Below, in pieces: positions 26,384 to 35,912 of a stretch of 64,000 bases of DNA. A program made the position numbers and the translations under genes. The notes beneath the pieces are model-generated. The model had not been told where the DNA came from and made no database searches. It saw only the letters and a list, made by a program, of their open reading frames with translations. Position 1 is the stretch's first letter. Each line of letters starts with the position of its first letter. This stretch comes from G963669295 sp963669295 (lineage in GTDB: Bacteria; Bacteroidota; Bacteroidia; Flavobacteriales_D; CALLUQ01): contig OY769938.1 of NCBI GenBank assembly GCA_963669295.1, positions 3,782,001-3,846,000 on the forward strand, given 5' to 3'.

Positions 26384-27040
26384 TCAATCCACTATTTCAA
26401 ACTCGTCAGGGTGCGCATCAATGTATTGTTGCTTATCCTGACTGGCATTGTTGTAATCGGCCTGGGTTACTTTTTCGCGTTCCGGCTTATCATCCATTTT
26501 TCGATAAGCTGTTGGATTGTTTTTTACCCATTCTTTTTTTGCCGCTTCATAGCGTTTGGCATCGGCTTTCTTATTGCCGGTGTTCACATAAACAGGGTAA
26601 TTTTTCGGAGTGTGTTTAGTGCGAATGCCTTTTAGCTTTCGATAGCGATCGGGGTATTGTGCAACCCAATCGTGTTTAGCTTGCTCGTAACGTGCTTTAT
26701 CGGCTTCATTGTTGCCCGTATTGACATACTGAGGATAATCTCTCATTAAATTGGCTTCCACTGTTTTCAGTGCAACAAACGATTGCAGCACATAACCTTT
26801 CTTTTCCAACTTAGCAGCGATCACATTTTGTGTGAGCGGTTGTTTGGAATTGATGTGGAAAATACCTTCTTCTTCAATGAAGTAAAATGCATGGGGGTTC
26901 TTCACTTCTTGAAGTAGAGACGTGATTTGATCGGATTGCTCTAGGCTTGCAATCCCTTCGATGCTTATTTGGTAAGCGTTGTTCTGGGCAAAAGAAACAA
27001 TACCTATACCAATCAAGCATACAGTTAAAAGTGTCCTCAT
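26384..27040 (-). CDS. exported protein with duplicated YVNTGN module
   Basis: This 218-residue protein has a signal peptide (MRTLLTVCLIGIGIVSFAQ), a ~75-residue N-terminal domain and then two tandem copies of a ~37-residue module. Both copies follow the pattern YPxYVNTGNxxADxxRYxxAKxxWVxxxPxxYRK (starting near residues 100 and 142). A shortened third copy with a similar acidic end (YNNASQDKQQYIDAHPDEF) follows. I do not recognise the family. It lies 58 bases upstream of the large T9SS protein on the same strand, so they may be co-transcribed. Confidence 0.65.
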   Translation of the reverse strand: MRTLLTVCLIGIGIVSFAQNNAYQISIEGIASLEQSDQITSLLQEVKNPHAFYFIEEEGIFHINSKQPLTQNVIAAKLEKKGYVLQSFVALKTVEANLMRDYPQYVNTGNNEADKARYEQAKHDWVAQYPDRYRKLKGIRTKHTPKNYPVYVNTGNKKADAKRYEAAKKEWVKNNPTAYRKMDDKPEREKVTQADYNNASQDKQQYIDAHPDEFEIVD

Positions 27041-27309
27041 CGCAGCGTAATTTCGAGGGTTTAACGTATACTAAATAAAGTACAATGCTCAAATTTCTCC
27101 TTCAGCAAGAAATGGTTCAAGAAATATAAGTAGGTTGTAGCATTACGAATATAGTAAAATAATTGAATTTTACAACGATAAAAATGCTGTATTCGTCGAC
27201 TTAAATGATGAATTCATCGGATATTAAGATAAAAAAGAGTCAAATGAAGCACGTTGAGCGTGAAAATTTAACGCAATAAAGAGTTCAAAGTTAAATATTT
27301 AACAAAATG

Positions 27310-28560
27310 TTAATTATCCGCCTTCTTTTTCACTTCACTCATCATTTTCAACGACATATAGCCTAATAATAAGGCTACGGCTCCAATAACAATCCAAATT
27401 ACAGTAGGGTCTTCAAACAACGGGATAACATTACCCTCTTCAGTTGCTTCATCTTCTTGTATAATTTGTGCCACCTTAGCAGTAGTAATTACTGGGGCAT
27501 CTTCGGGCACTTGATCTTTAAAGTAAACGATGTCGTATTGTGGGGCAAGCAAGGTATCGTTGCCAAATTTAATGGTGTAAGGCTGATCTTTTTTGAGTTT
27601 GGCTACCAGGTATTGTTTCAGTTGCAAGCAATCAACCGTATTTACTTTAAGTGGTTGATCGTCGTTGTTGTATATCACCAGCTTCAGCTCTTTGCAGGCT
27701 TGTTGATGAAAAAACACCTCATTTAATCGGGTAGAGGAAACCCAAAACCGTTTTATGGAGTTGTATCGAAAAGTAGTGTCATTGAGCCATATCTTTTCAA
27801 ACAATTCGGCTTCCCGGTGATAGTTGTCGTCGTAATCGATGTCTATTTTCATTTTATCGATGTACTGAGGCGAGGGAAAATTGAGGTATACCTGGGTTTC
27901 CTTTTTTTCGATACTGTCGATTTGTTGAAACTCTGGGTAAGGGTTTGCAATGAAGCTGCCTTTTTCATAGTCTTTAACAAAGTAGCCTGCTTCCATCAGG
28001 TTAACCGGATCATCGTGTCGGTAGTCGTCTACTTCAATCTTGTAGTATTCGTAGTTGCTCATGGGAAACTTCAGCACCATGAGCGACGAAGAAGCGGTAT
28101 CGCTGTATACTCCGTGCAATAAGTAACCATCTTTGATGGAGAACCACTGGTGGCCATCATCGCTACCACTGAGTCGTGCGTACTTCCTGTCCTGGAAATT
28201 GCGAAACCGTAAAATGATATGGTTGATGTCGGTTTTGGCTTCGTTTTTTATCACAAACATCGATTCCCAGTCCCACCGTTTGTTGTAGTCTTTTGTAACA
28301 ATAGTATAGTTCTCAAATCCCACAATTTTAGTGCGATGCTCTTCACCTGTAAGGAAATAGGGCACTTCTTTTTGCTCGTGGTTATAGATGCGTATGTCGG
28401 AGAAATTGTATTGCAGATGACCAGCTACTACGGGTGCCAACAATATTTTGTGGAAGCCATCATTTTGTGGTGTTTCTACGTCGGCTTTCCAATCAAAATT
28501 TTGAGTGTAGCCACTCACCGTTGCAGTGGCCATAGCGATGATTAAAACAAGTTGTTTCAT
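27310..28560 (-). CDS. DUF3999-family periplasmic protein with C-terminal membrane anchor
   Basis: A signal peptide (MKQLVLIIAMATATVSGYTQ) precedes ~360 residues of beta-rich periplasmic protein. The end is one membrane span (about residues 385-405, DPTVIWIVIGAVALLLGYM) and a short basic cytoplasmic tail. The layout, the DUF3999-like start (WKADVETPQNDGFHKILLAPVV) and tight coupling to a DUF2339 gene are the basis for the call. The DUF2339/DUF3999 pair recurs across Gram-negative bacteria, and its role in the envelope is unknown. The start codon overlaps the DUF2339 stop by 4 bases. Confidence 0.75.
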   Translation of the reverse strand: MKQLVLIIAMATATVSGYTQNFDWKADVETPQNDGFHKILLAPVVAGHLQYNFSDIRIYNHEQKEVPYFLTGEEHRTKIVGFENYTIVTKDYNKRWDWESMFVIKNEAKTDINHIILRFRNFQDRKYARLSGSDDGHQWFSIKDGYLLHGVYSDTASSSLMVLKFPMSNYEYYKIEVDDYRHDDPVNLMEAGYFVKDYEKGSFIANPYPEFQQIDSIEKKETQVYLNFPSPQYIDKMKIDIDYDDNYHREAELFEKIWLNDTTFRYNSIKRFWVSSTRLNEVFFHQQACKELKLVIYNNDDQPLKVNTVDCLQLKQYLVAKLKKDQPYTIKFGNDTLLAPQYDIVYFKDQVPEDAPVITTAKVAQIIQEDEATEEGNVIPLFEDPTVIWIVIGAVALLLGYMSLKMMSEVKKKADN

Positions 28561-31019
28561 GACTGTGGTTCGTTTAATGTGGTGGGTGTTTCTTCCGTGG
28601 TTTCGTCGGCATCCAACAACAGTTTCTTTAGTTTTTGATACATAAAGGCAATCACCAATAAGATGATACCAAGTGAGATACAGGCAATGATTTTACCGAA
28701 ATCAGACATGCCCCAGAGGTCGATTGATATTTTGGTTACGGTAATTAATATCAAGGCCAGTGAAGCAATGCGCAATTGCTGCAACTTCTTTTTGAGGCCC
28801 AGGTACATCAGGGTAAATGCCACCAATCCCCAAACAATAGGATATCCTGTTTTATGAGAGTGTATGATCGCTGCCTGAATGCCTTCCCAGGTGCCTGAGG
28901 AGTTCATGGCCATGAAGTGATCCAACTCGGCTCCAAACAAGAGGAGCAATACAGGCATTGCAAACCACACAAAATACTTTTGTATTCCTTGTAACCATGA
29001 GGTGGTTTTAAACTGTTTGCTCATTAAGTATACCAGGGCAATGATGCCAATGGTACACACATAGTGGAAGTAATACCACGAATTGCTCACTTCTGCAATC
29101 ATCAGGCTTTCGTTACGCAATTCTATGGTATTGAAATGCGCGGTGGTGAAATAGCTGAAGATGGCCAGGAAGTTGGTCATTAGTGCAGCGATGCTAACAC
29201 TCAAGTTCTTGTTGCGTTGTGTTAACAAATAGATGGCAACAACAAATACAATGCTATAACTGCTAATGGCCAATGCATGGAAATCGTGGATGACATCACG
29301 AGCATTAAGCTGGTAAATAATTTCTATTAACCCACCAAAGTAGGCAACGAGCATGGTGAGCAGCGGAAACATTTTGCTGTACCCAGCCGTGCTGAACAGG
29401 TTGCCGCCAAAAAACTGGAATTTACTGCCTTCTTCTTCCCTGGTCAACAACCAGCGCACACCCACCAACGAGAGTACCGAAACAAAGCTGCCAATGAAAA
29501 CTTTGTTGAGCAGTACCGACATCGGAACAAATTGCTCGTCGTATACATGAACAAAAGATACATCGGCAATCATGCTCCAATCGATGATTAGGCTCAAGAG
29601 CATACAAAAGGTAACCACGATAGAACCGGTTTTCATAATGCCGATGTTGGAGCGTTGTCCTAACCATAGCAAGAGTACGGCTTCACACGCCCAGAAAAGG
29701 GTGATGTAGTTGCCTTCCAATTGAATGGGAGCAGCCATGGTAAGGAAAGTGAGTACCAAACCAATAAGGGTGTATACCACATTGCGATCTACGCCTTCTC
29801 TGCGGTATAGCATGAAGGCAAAAACAAAGTGAAACAAGGCTACCGATCCAGTAAATACACCATTGTACAACCCTTCATGATACTGATCAACAATATACAG
29901 TCCCGCAGCAAAGTAGGCGAATGAATTCATCAGTATTATGATGTATTCGATGGCCCTGAATTTTTCCTTTTTGGTGAGGTTATAAATGATGTTCATCAAG
30001 AAGAAAATCACAAAGAATGCGGTGGCGAATACCAATGCACCTTGTTTAGGAAGCGTACCATCAAAGGTTTCGGCAGTCATCCACGAACCAAATACCAGTA
30101 CCGTTAAGAAAAAGGCAAGGATATGTAAGATCTTCCAGTTTTTAAAGTAGGAGAGTATGGTCATGCCTACATTAAGGATAAGCAGGTAGGTAAACAATGC
30201 AATGTAATTGCCCGATCCATCGCTGGCCAATACCGGAGTAGCAAATCCACCCAGTAGCGCAAGGATGGCTACTTCTTTACGATTGTAGAGCAATGAAAAC
30301 CCTACCGTAAAGGCGGTGATGACCACCATTATGCTAAATGCAATCATGGAAGCATTGGAACCCGGAGGGCCAAAAATTCGGTAGACATGGTGGGCATATG
30401 CAATGGTGAAGTAAAGCGTGGCAATGCCACCACCAATAAGGATGGAGCTAAAGGTACGGTATCCTTTTCGCAACCAATGGGCAATGCCAATTAGCAATCC
30501 ACCAGCAGCAATACCAATGCCTACACGGCCTGTTTCACCGATGTAATCTTTTTCAATGGCCCAGCTTACCAGGAAGCCAATGCCAATAACAAACACCAAA
30601 ATTCCAATGAATGGAATCAGTTTTTCACCCACCAGTTTTTCGAGGTCGGGATGACGTTCAAAGAAAGATTTTTTCACTTTCGGAGGCTTGGGCGGCTGTA
30701 CCGGTGGAGGTGTGCCCATGCTTGGTGGCTGATACGGTTGACGCGACTGTACCGGAGGCACAGGCGTTGCTTCAGGAGTTACCGTTTCCTTCGCCTGGGG
30801 AGGGAAGGGGGGAGGAACCACTGCAGTTACTTCAGGCGTTACCGGTGGGGTGCTAATTGCTGGTGGCTCAGGCACCTGTATGGCTTCTGCGGTGATGGAA
30901 GTGTCTGGAGCAGACGAACTTTCAATCTCCTTTTTTAAATCGTTCAGCTCGGTGTTGAATTCATCGAGCTTGCCAATAAGGCCTTCGATTTGTTTGAGCA
31001 GTTTATCGGTATTTTTCAT
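28557..31019 (-). CDS. DUF2339-family polytopic membrane protein
   Basis: This 820-residue protein has a short N-terminal coiled coil (residues 5-32, LLKQIEGLIGKLDEFNTELNDL), a Pro/Val-rich linker (~45-115) and then about twenty or more membrane spans in the remaining ~690 residues. The start of the membrane part has the DUF2339 signature around LVGEKLIPFIGILVFVIGIGF (after residue ~130), followed by GRVGIGIAAGGLLIGIAHWLRKGYRTFSSILIGGG. Function is not established for the family. The coiled coil and disordered linker could tether a cytoplasmic partner. It precedes the DUF3999 gene with 4 bases of overlap. Confidence 0.85.
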   Translation of the reverse strand: MKNTDKLLKQIEGLIGKLDEFNTELNDLKKEIESSSAPDTSITAEAIQVPEPPAISTPPVTPEVTAVVPPPFPPQAKETVTPEATPVPPVQSRQPYQPPSMGTPPPVQPPKPPKVKKSFFERHPDLEKLVGEKLIPFIGILVFVIGIGFLVSWAIEKDYIGETGRVGIGIAAGGLLIGIAHWLRKGYRTFSSILIGGGIATLYFTIAYAHHVYRIFGPPGSNASMIAFSIMVVITAFTVGFSLLYNRKEVAILALLGGFATPVLASDGSGNYIALFTYLLILNVGMTILSYFKNWKILHILAFFLTVLVFGSWMTAETFDGTLPKQGALVFATAFFVIFFLMNIIYNLTKKEKFRAIEYIIILMNSFAYFAAGLYIVDQYHEGLYNGVFTGSVALFHFVFAFMLYRREGVDRNVVYTLIGLVLTFLTMAAPIQLEGNYITLFWACEAVLLLWLGQRSNIGIMKTGSIVVTFCMLLSLIIDWSMIADVSFVHVYDEQFVPMSVLLNKVFIGSFVSVLSLVGVRWLLTREEEGSKFQFFGGNLFSTAGYSKMFPLLTMLVAYFGGLIEIIYQLNARDVIHDFHALAISSYSIVFVVAIYLLTQRNKNLSVSIAALMTNFLAIFSYFTTAHFNTIELRNESLMIAEVSNSWYYFHYVCTIGIIALVYLMSKQFKTTSWLQGIQKYFVWFAMPVLLLLFGAELDHFMAMNSSGTWEGIQAAIIHSHKTGYPIVWGLVAFTLMYLGLKKKLQQLRIASLALILITVTKISIDLWGMSDFGKIIACISLGIILLVIAFMYQKLKKLLLDADETTEETPTTLNEPQS

Positions 31020-31202
31020 AGTTTCCGTTTTGTACTGCCAGTGGCTCTAAAGCACACCAACAGGTGATACAAACTTAAGGGCGCTGGGGTGTTGGAACAA
31101 ACCAGTATCCTTAAAAAACAGACTTTTAAAATTTCAATCTATGCTAATAATATTCAATTACAAGGCAATTTCTTTATTTAATTGCGTACTTTTAAAATTG
31201 AA

Positions 31203-33029
31203 TCATTCGGTTTGCTGCGTTGATTTAATCCACTGATTAATGCGTTCTTCAAAGATTTGCAGAGGCACCCCACCCGACCGCAAAAAGATGTCGTGAAAGG
31301 CACGAACGTCAAATTGATCGCCCAATGCTGTTTTGGCCTTTTCACGCAGTTCTAAAATTTTCAACATGCCTACTTTGTAAGCAGTAGCCTGTCCGGGCAT
31401 TACAATATAACGTTCAATGGCTTTGGTACACGAACTTTCCGTATTGGGGGTATTGTCGAGTAAGAATTGTATGGCTTCTTCACGGGTCCACCTTTTTTCG
31501 TGAATTCCCACATCTACCACCAGTCTGCAAGCACGCCATAGCTCCATAGAGAGTCGCCCGAAGTCGGAATAAGGATCGGCGTAAAATCCCATTTCTTTTG
31601 GGAAATACTCACAATAAAGCCCCCAACCTTCAGAGTAGGCCGTGTAGCCACTGTATTTTCTGAATTGTGGTATTTCGGTGAGTTCTTGTGCAATGCTTCC
31701 TTGCATGTGATGCCCGGGAATGCCTTCATGGTAAGCCAAAGCTTCCATTTCGTAGGTAGGCATGTCTTTCATTTTGTAAAGGTTGGCATAAAAGGTGCCC
31801 GGCCTTGAGCCATCTTGTGCCGGGCGTTGGTAAAATGCTTTCCCTGCCGACTTTTCCCGGAAAGGTTCTACGGCCTTTACCTGCATACGTGCCTTGGGCC
31901 TGGTATAAAACACTTCATCCAACCTACTTTCCATGCTGTCTACAATGCTCTGGTAGCCGGCCAGCAATTGCTGACGGCCTTCATCGGTAGCAGGGTAATA
32001 AAACTGTGGGTCGTTTTGCATGAAAGTAAAGAAGGCTTTGAGGTCGCCTTTAAACCCTACCTTTTGCATAATGGCTTCCATTTCATTGTGAATGCGCGCC
32101 ACTTCTGCCTTGCCAGTTTCAAAAATTTCATCGGCAGTCATGTTGGTAGTAGTAATTTTTTCAAGCCGGTATTTGTAAAAGTTTGAGCCGTCATCAAATT
32201 TCCACACCCCATCGTCGGTAGTGGCCTTTTGTTCCAACGTTTGCAAGTAATTCAACAGATGTTGATAGGCAGGTACCACAGCACTGTCTACAGCCAGCAT
32301 AGCATCATTCAGTAAGGCTTCTTGTCGTTCGGGATGAATGTTCGACAGTTCCGCTAGTTTTTCGCGTAGGTCTTTTACGAAGAGGTTTTCAGAGGTGGGG
32401 TTGCCTGCATTGATGATGTTGTTGCAATCGTTGTAGAGGTGCGGAAACACAAATTTTGGGGGGACAATGCCTTTGGCTTCTCTTATTTTTAGGTTATCGA
32501 CCACCTGGTTGAATTTGGTAGTGAACGCATTTAACCTGCTGATGTAGGCCAATGCATCTTCTTCATCGCCTACCTGATGCATGCCCAACATAAAGGCAGG
32601 CAGCTCCGCTTGAATGCCATGCATTTGATTGACGGGGTAATTGTAATGCCGGTATTTTTCGTACTTGATTTTTTGCTCCAGTTCCATTTTTTTTAAGCGG
32701 TACGAGAGCAGGGTTTGTTCGTCGAGTAATGTGGTGTCAAACCCTTGTAGTTCTTCCATGTCCTGTTTAGCCCATTCCAGCTTTTTCAAGGCGTGTTCTT
32801 CCGACTCATCAGTAAGTTCGTGTTGCCGATCTTTAAGGCCAATGTAAGTTTGCATCTCAGGGTTTGCACCAATATTACGATCGAATTTGTCCTGAAACCA
32901 TTGGTTCAAACGGCTTGATTCTTCTTCGGTGGTAACGGTAGTAGCAGGAGGAGCTTCAGTAGTGGTTTCTCCACAAGCGTGGAGCAGCATACACCCTATA
33001 ATGGTAGACAGTAAAAGCAGCTTGTTCAT
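31203..33029 (-). CDS. DUF885-family metallopeptidase-like lipoprotein
   Basis: This protein has a lipoprotein signal MNKLLLLSTIIGCMLLHAC (lipobox Cys19) and then a long, mostly helical DUF885 domain to the end (608 residues from ATG 33029). The likely zinc motif is ALAYHEGIPGHHMQ near residue 430, of the HExxxxH type seen in DUF885/DUF4344-like gluzincin-fold peptidases. YSEGWGLYCEYFPKEMGFY, downstream by ~35 residues, supplies the third ligand Glu. A cell-surface or periplasmic carboxypeptidase or oligopeptidase is expected. ATG 33029 is preferred over 33038 because of the signal peptide. It lies 57 bases after the DUF819 gene. Confidence 0.85.
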   Translation of the reverse strand: MNKLLLLSTIIGCMLLHACGETTTEAPPATTVTTEEESSRLNQWFQDKFDRNIGANPEMQTYIGLKDRQHELTDESEEHALKKLEWAKQDMEELQGFDTTLLDEQTLLSYRLKKMELEQKIKYEKYRHYNYPVNQMHGIQAELPAFMLGMHQVGDEEDALAYISRLNAFTTKFNQVVDNLKIREAKGIVPPKFVFPHLYNDCNNIINAGNPTSENLFVKDLREKLAELSNIHPERQEALLNDAMLAVDSAVVPAYQHLLNYLQTLEQKATTDDGVWKFDDGSNFYKYRLEKITTTNMTADEIFETGKAEVARIHNEMEAIMQKVGFKGDLKAFFTFMQNDPQFYYPATDEGRQQLLAGYQSIVDSMESRLDEVFYTRPKARMQVKAVEPFREKSAGKAFYQRPAQDGSRPGTFYANLYKMKDMPTYEMEALAYHEGIPGHHMQGSIAQELTEIPQFRKYSGYTAYSEGWGLYCEYFPKEMGFYADPYSDFGRLSMELWRACRLVVDVGIHEKRWTREEAIQFLLDNTPNTESSCTKAIERYIVMPGQATAYKVGMLKILELREKAKTALGDQFDVRAFHDIFLRSGGVPLQIFEERINQWIKSTQQTE

Positions 33030-33086
33030 GGTAAACAAAACTACTATAATTTGCGAGATGGCAAAGTATTTTAACCCGTATACCGA

Positions 33087-34787
33087 TTACATGGATACCC
33101 ACTGCATGAGTATGGCACATACAATGGCGCCAAAGGTTCCGATGGCGTATCCAAACACAGCCAATAACACTCCTACAGGCGCCAATGCCGGACTAAAGGC
33201 AGAAGCTACAATGGGTGCCGAAGCTGCGCCACCAACGTTGGCCTGACTGCCTACCGCCACAAAAAAGAAGGGGGCCTTGATGAGTTTAGCAATGAGTAGT
33301 AAGATGCCCACATGAATAACCATCCATACCAACCCAACGGTAATGAGGTATTTGAAAATGCCCCAATCGCGAATGAGTTCACCGATGTCCATCTTCATGC
33401 CAATGGTGGCTACCAAAATGTATAAGAAGATACTTCCTACTTTCGATGCGCCAACACCTTCAAGTTTGCGCGCTTTGGTAAACGATAGCACCAGCCCGAT
33501 GGTGGTGGCCAATACTACCAACCAGAAAAATTTAGACCCAAATGAAGTAATGAGTTGTATGTTGGAATCGGGGTTGATTTCCAATACGGCTTCAATGGCT
33601 GCACCTATAGAAGGGGCAATAAGATCGGCACCAAAATGTGAAACGCCTACCGCACCAAAAGCTACTCCCAACATAATCGACAGGTCTTTGAAGGTAGGCA
33701 CTTTAGCGATGCTTTTTTGATAGTTTTCAATTTTATCTTTCAACGATACGATGGCAGAGTCGTCGGCTTTAAACCAACCATCTACCTTCTTAGAGATGCC
33801 TGCGCCAAAGAGTAAGAAGGCCATCCAAATGTTGGCTACAAATACATCTACTACAATCATGGCAGAGAAGAGCTTATCGCTCGATCCGTATATTTCTTTC
33901 ATGGCGGTTTGGTTGGCACCTCCTCCAATCCAGCTACCAGCTACAGTAGCCAGACCACGCCATATTTCTTCCGGCCCTTCGCCTCCCAGTACTTCGGGGG
34001 CAAACAACGATACTAAATACAAGGCTACTGGTCCGCCAATTATGATACCTACAGTAGCGGTAAGGAACATGATGATGGCTTTAGGGCCAAGTTTTAGCAC
34101 TCCTTTTAAATCGATGCTGATGCACAAAAGAATTAAACTGGCGGGCAGTAAAAAACGTGAGGCTACATAGTACAAGCTCGATTGTTCGCCCGATACGATG
34201 CCCAGCGAATTGAAGATGGCCGGAACAAAGTAACAAAGCAATAAGGCGGGGACATACTTGTAAAATTTTTGAAATCCTGGTAGGGTATTGGTCCAAAAAA
34301 TAAGCGCAAGAATCACCACCAATAATCCAAAAACCACTGCGTCGTTGGTAATCATGGGAGGGCTTGGAGGTTGCTCTGCATAGTTGAATGCAATGCTGCT
34401 GTTGGAGGTAGGAAATGCAATGCTTTCTCCTTGACTATCAATCAGGTCGAAAGCGATGTTTATCTCTCCGGGGTCGAGTCCTGTAAGGAAAAAAGGAGCA
34501 AGTGCCTCTAGCTCAAATGTTGTTTTGTTTACCGTAATTTTTACCCGATCTACAAAGGCATCAGGCATATCGGTCCACTGGAAATCGATGAGAAAACGAT
34601 GGACTTCGTTTTGGTAATAGGTTTCTTCGTGCGTGTCGAAATTGATACGTGCTGTGTTGCTGAGGTTCAATGTTTGACGGGCAGCAGGGTCAATAGTTTC
34701 TAAGGTAATGCTGTCGTTGGTAATGGTAATGGCATGGCCCTGTATCAACAAGAGCAGCATAGAAAATAGCAGTACAAATCGTTTCAT
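33087..34787 (-). CDS. DUF819-family (YjcL-like) membrane protein with an added periplasmic N-terminal domain
   Basis: After a signal peptide (MKRFVLLFSMLLLLIQGHA) come ~115 residues of beta-rich, periplasmic sequence with an amidase/immunoglobulin-like look (ITVNKTTFELEALAPFFLTGLDPGEINIAFDLIDSQG). Residues ~155-566 are about ten membrane spans with the DUF819 motifs GSWIGGGANQTAMKEIYG near 290 and SQANVGGAASAPIVASAF near 520. The second resembles the ion- or substrate-binding regions of secondary transporters. The usual DUF819 protein is ~400 residues without the N-terminal domain, so the fusion is notable. Its substrate is unknown. Confidence 0.85.
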   Translation of the reverse strand: MKRFVLLFSMLLLLIQGHAITITNDSITLETIDPAARQTLNLSNTARINFDTHEETYYQNEVHRFLIDFQWTDMPDAFVDRVKITVNKTTFELEALAPFFLTGLDPGEINIAFDLIDSQGESIAFPTSNSSIAFNYAEQPPSPPMITNDAVVFGLLVVILALIFWTNTLPGFQKFYKYVPALLLCYFVPAIFNSLGIVSGEQSSLYYVASRFLLPASLILLCISIDLKGVLKLGPKAIIMFLTATVGIIIGGPVALYLVSLFAPEVLGGEGPEEIWRGLATVAGSWIGGGANQTAMKEIYGSSDKLFSAMIVVDVFVANIWMAFLLFGAGISKKVDGWFKADDSAIVSLKDKIENYQKSIAKVPTFKDLSIMLGVAFGAVGVSHFGADLIAPSIGAAIEAVLEINPDSNIQLITSFGSKFFWLVVLATTIGLVLSFTKARKLEGVGASKVGSIFLYILVATIGMKMDIGELIRDWGIFKYLITVGLVWMVIHVGILLLIAKLIKAPFFFVAVGSQANVGGAASAPIVASAFSPALAPVGVLLAVFGYAIGTFGAIVCAILMQWVSM

Positions 34788-34866
34788 GCAGTGTTTTTTA
34801 GTGGTGAGTGGTACACCTCAGTCATAAACAGGTTCAAATATAGGTGAATCTATGAGAAGAAATGCA

Positions 34867-34892
34867 AAGGAGCCTCGACATCGAGGCTCCTT
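34867..34892 (-). terminator. hairpin after small T9SS-CTD protein gene
   Basis: AAGGAGCCTCG (34867-34877) pairs perfectly with CGAGGCTCCTT (34882-34892), loop ACAT. It lies 37 bases beyond the stop at 34930 and 79 bases before the start of the DUF819 gene. Pyrimidine-rich sequence follows on the minus strand. Confidence 0.65.
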
Positions 34893-34929
34893 CTTTAGCA
34901 GTTGTTGATCCCTGTTATGAAAAACACTG

Positions 34930-35334
34930 CTACTCAATAATGATTTTACCCATGGCTACAGTAGCATTGTTTTGCAAGAGGTAAAAGAAGTAGTGGCCGG
35001 GGTCGAACCGAGTGCGCTCAATTGTAATTTGGTGGTCAGTAATGTGCGTTTTGGTCCATACTTTTTTGCCTACCATGTTATAAAATTCAAGGGCATAGTC
35101 GTGTTGCTCTTCTCGCTGAAAGCTTACGGTGAAGTCGCTATTGGCAGGATTGGGAAAAGCCCGAAGGTTAATGTTGGTAGGCGGAACAATTGTAGGAGTT
35201 GCTTGAGGGACATATTCCCTGGAAAACAACGCTTTCATTTTGTCTTCTACATGAATGTTTTGCGCCTCCATTTGTTGTTGTCCCAATGCTGTGAGGGTGG
35301 CCAGCATCAATGTAAATAGTAAAAGTAGTTGCAT
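34930..35334 (-). CDS. minimal T9SS-sorted secreted protein
   Basis: This 134-residue protein has a signal peptide (MQLLLLFTLMLATLTALGQ), a ~35-residue linker and then essentially only a type IX secretion C-terminal domain. The CTD is recognisable by LRAFPNPANSDFTVSFQ near residue 58, the MVGKKVW turn and the final strand GHYFFYLLQNN...GKIIIE. Normal T9SS cargo carries a functional domain of 200 residues or more before the sorting domain, so this is an unusually short cargo. It could be a decoy, a remnant of a larger gene or a genuine small surface protein. Confidence 0.75.
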   Translation of the reverse strand: MQLLLLFTLMLATLTALGQQQMEAQNIHVEDKMKALFSREYVPQATPTIVPPTNINLRAFPNPANSDFTVSFQREEQHDYALEFYNMVGKKVWTKTHITDHQITIERTRFDPGHYFFYLLQNNATVAMGKIIIE

Positions 35335-35439
35335 ACCTTATTGTTTTTTGCAGTACAAAAGTGATGGGGCAATGGGGGAGCGTTTACTTATAGGGTGCAA
35401 GCACAAAGAAATTCCATAAAACCAGGTGCGGAAAATGGA

Positions 35440-35910
35440 CTAATAAGGACCCAATAGGCAGGCCAATAGCTCCATGGTGAGGTCGCCATTGTCAACTATG
35501 GTATACAAAAGGTCGAAAGAAAAGGTGGAGTCGCCTTTGTAGATTTTTCCGTTGTGGTAAGTGAACAGGCAATCGAAAGAGAAGGTGGAATTGCCTTTGT
35601 ATACTTTGTTGTTTTGTATCGTATACACCTGATCGCTACTGAACCGTGAGTTGCCCCGGTATATTTCGTTGTCGTAAATGGTAAAAATGAGGTCGGTACT
35701 AAAAGTGGAGTTGCCCTGGTAAAATTTTTCCATATCGTAGCGAAACACCACGTCTAACGAGAAGTTGGAATCGCCTTTGTATACTTTACCATTATGTACG
35801 GTATAAACGCAATCGCTAAAAAACTCGGAGTCGCCCTGGTAAATCTTCGATTGGCCATGCGCTATGCTTAGCCAGAGTGTCAATACCAATAAACCGATCC
35901 ACTTTTGCAT
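35440..35910 (-). CDS. exported protein of six 20-residue repeats
   Basis: After a signal peptide (residues 1-21), residues 22-141 are six consecutive repeats of exactly 20 residues with no indels. The consensus is KxYxG(D/N)SxFSxDxxFTxxNG (starts at residues 22, 42, 62, 82, 102, 122). The end has a hydrophobic LTMELLACLLGPY. The alternating pattern of one aromatic, one small polar and one acidic position per half-repeat suggests a beta-hairpin solenoid. No database family is recalled with confidence. ATG 35910 starts the signal peptide; an upstream in-frame ATG lies inside the preceding gene, whose stop is 2 bases away. Confidence 0.75.
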   Translation of the reverse strand: MQKWIGLLVLTLWLSIAHGQSKIYQGDSEFFSDCVYTVHNGKVYKGDSNFSLDVVFRYDMEKFYQGNSTFSTDLIFTIYDNEIYRGNSRFSSDQVYTIQNNKVYKGNSTFSFDCLFTYHNGKIYKGDSTFSFDLLYTIVDNGDLTMELLACLLGPY

Positions 35911-35912
35911 AA

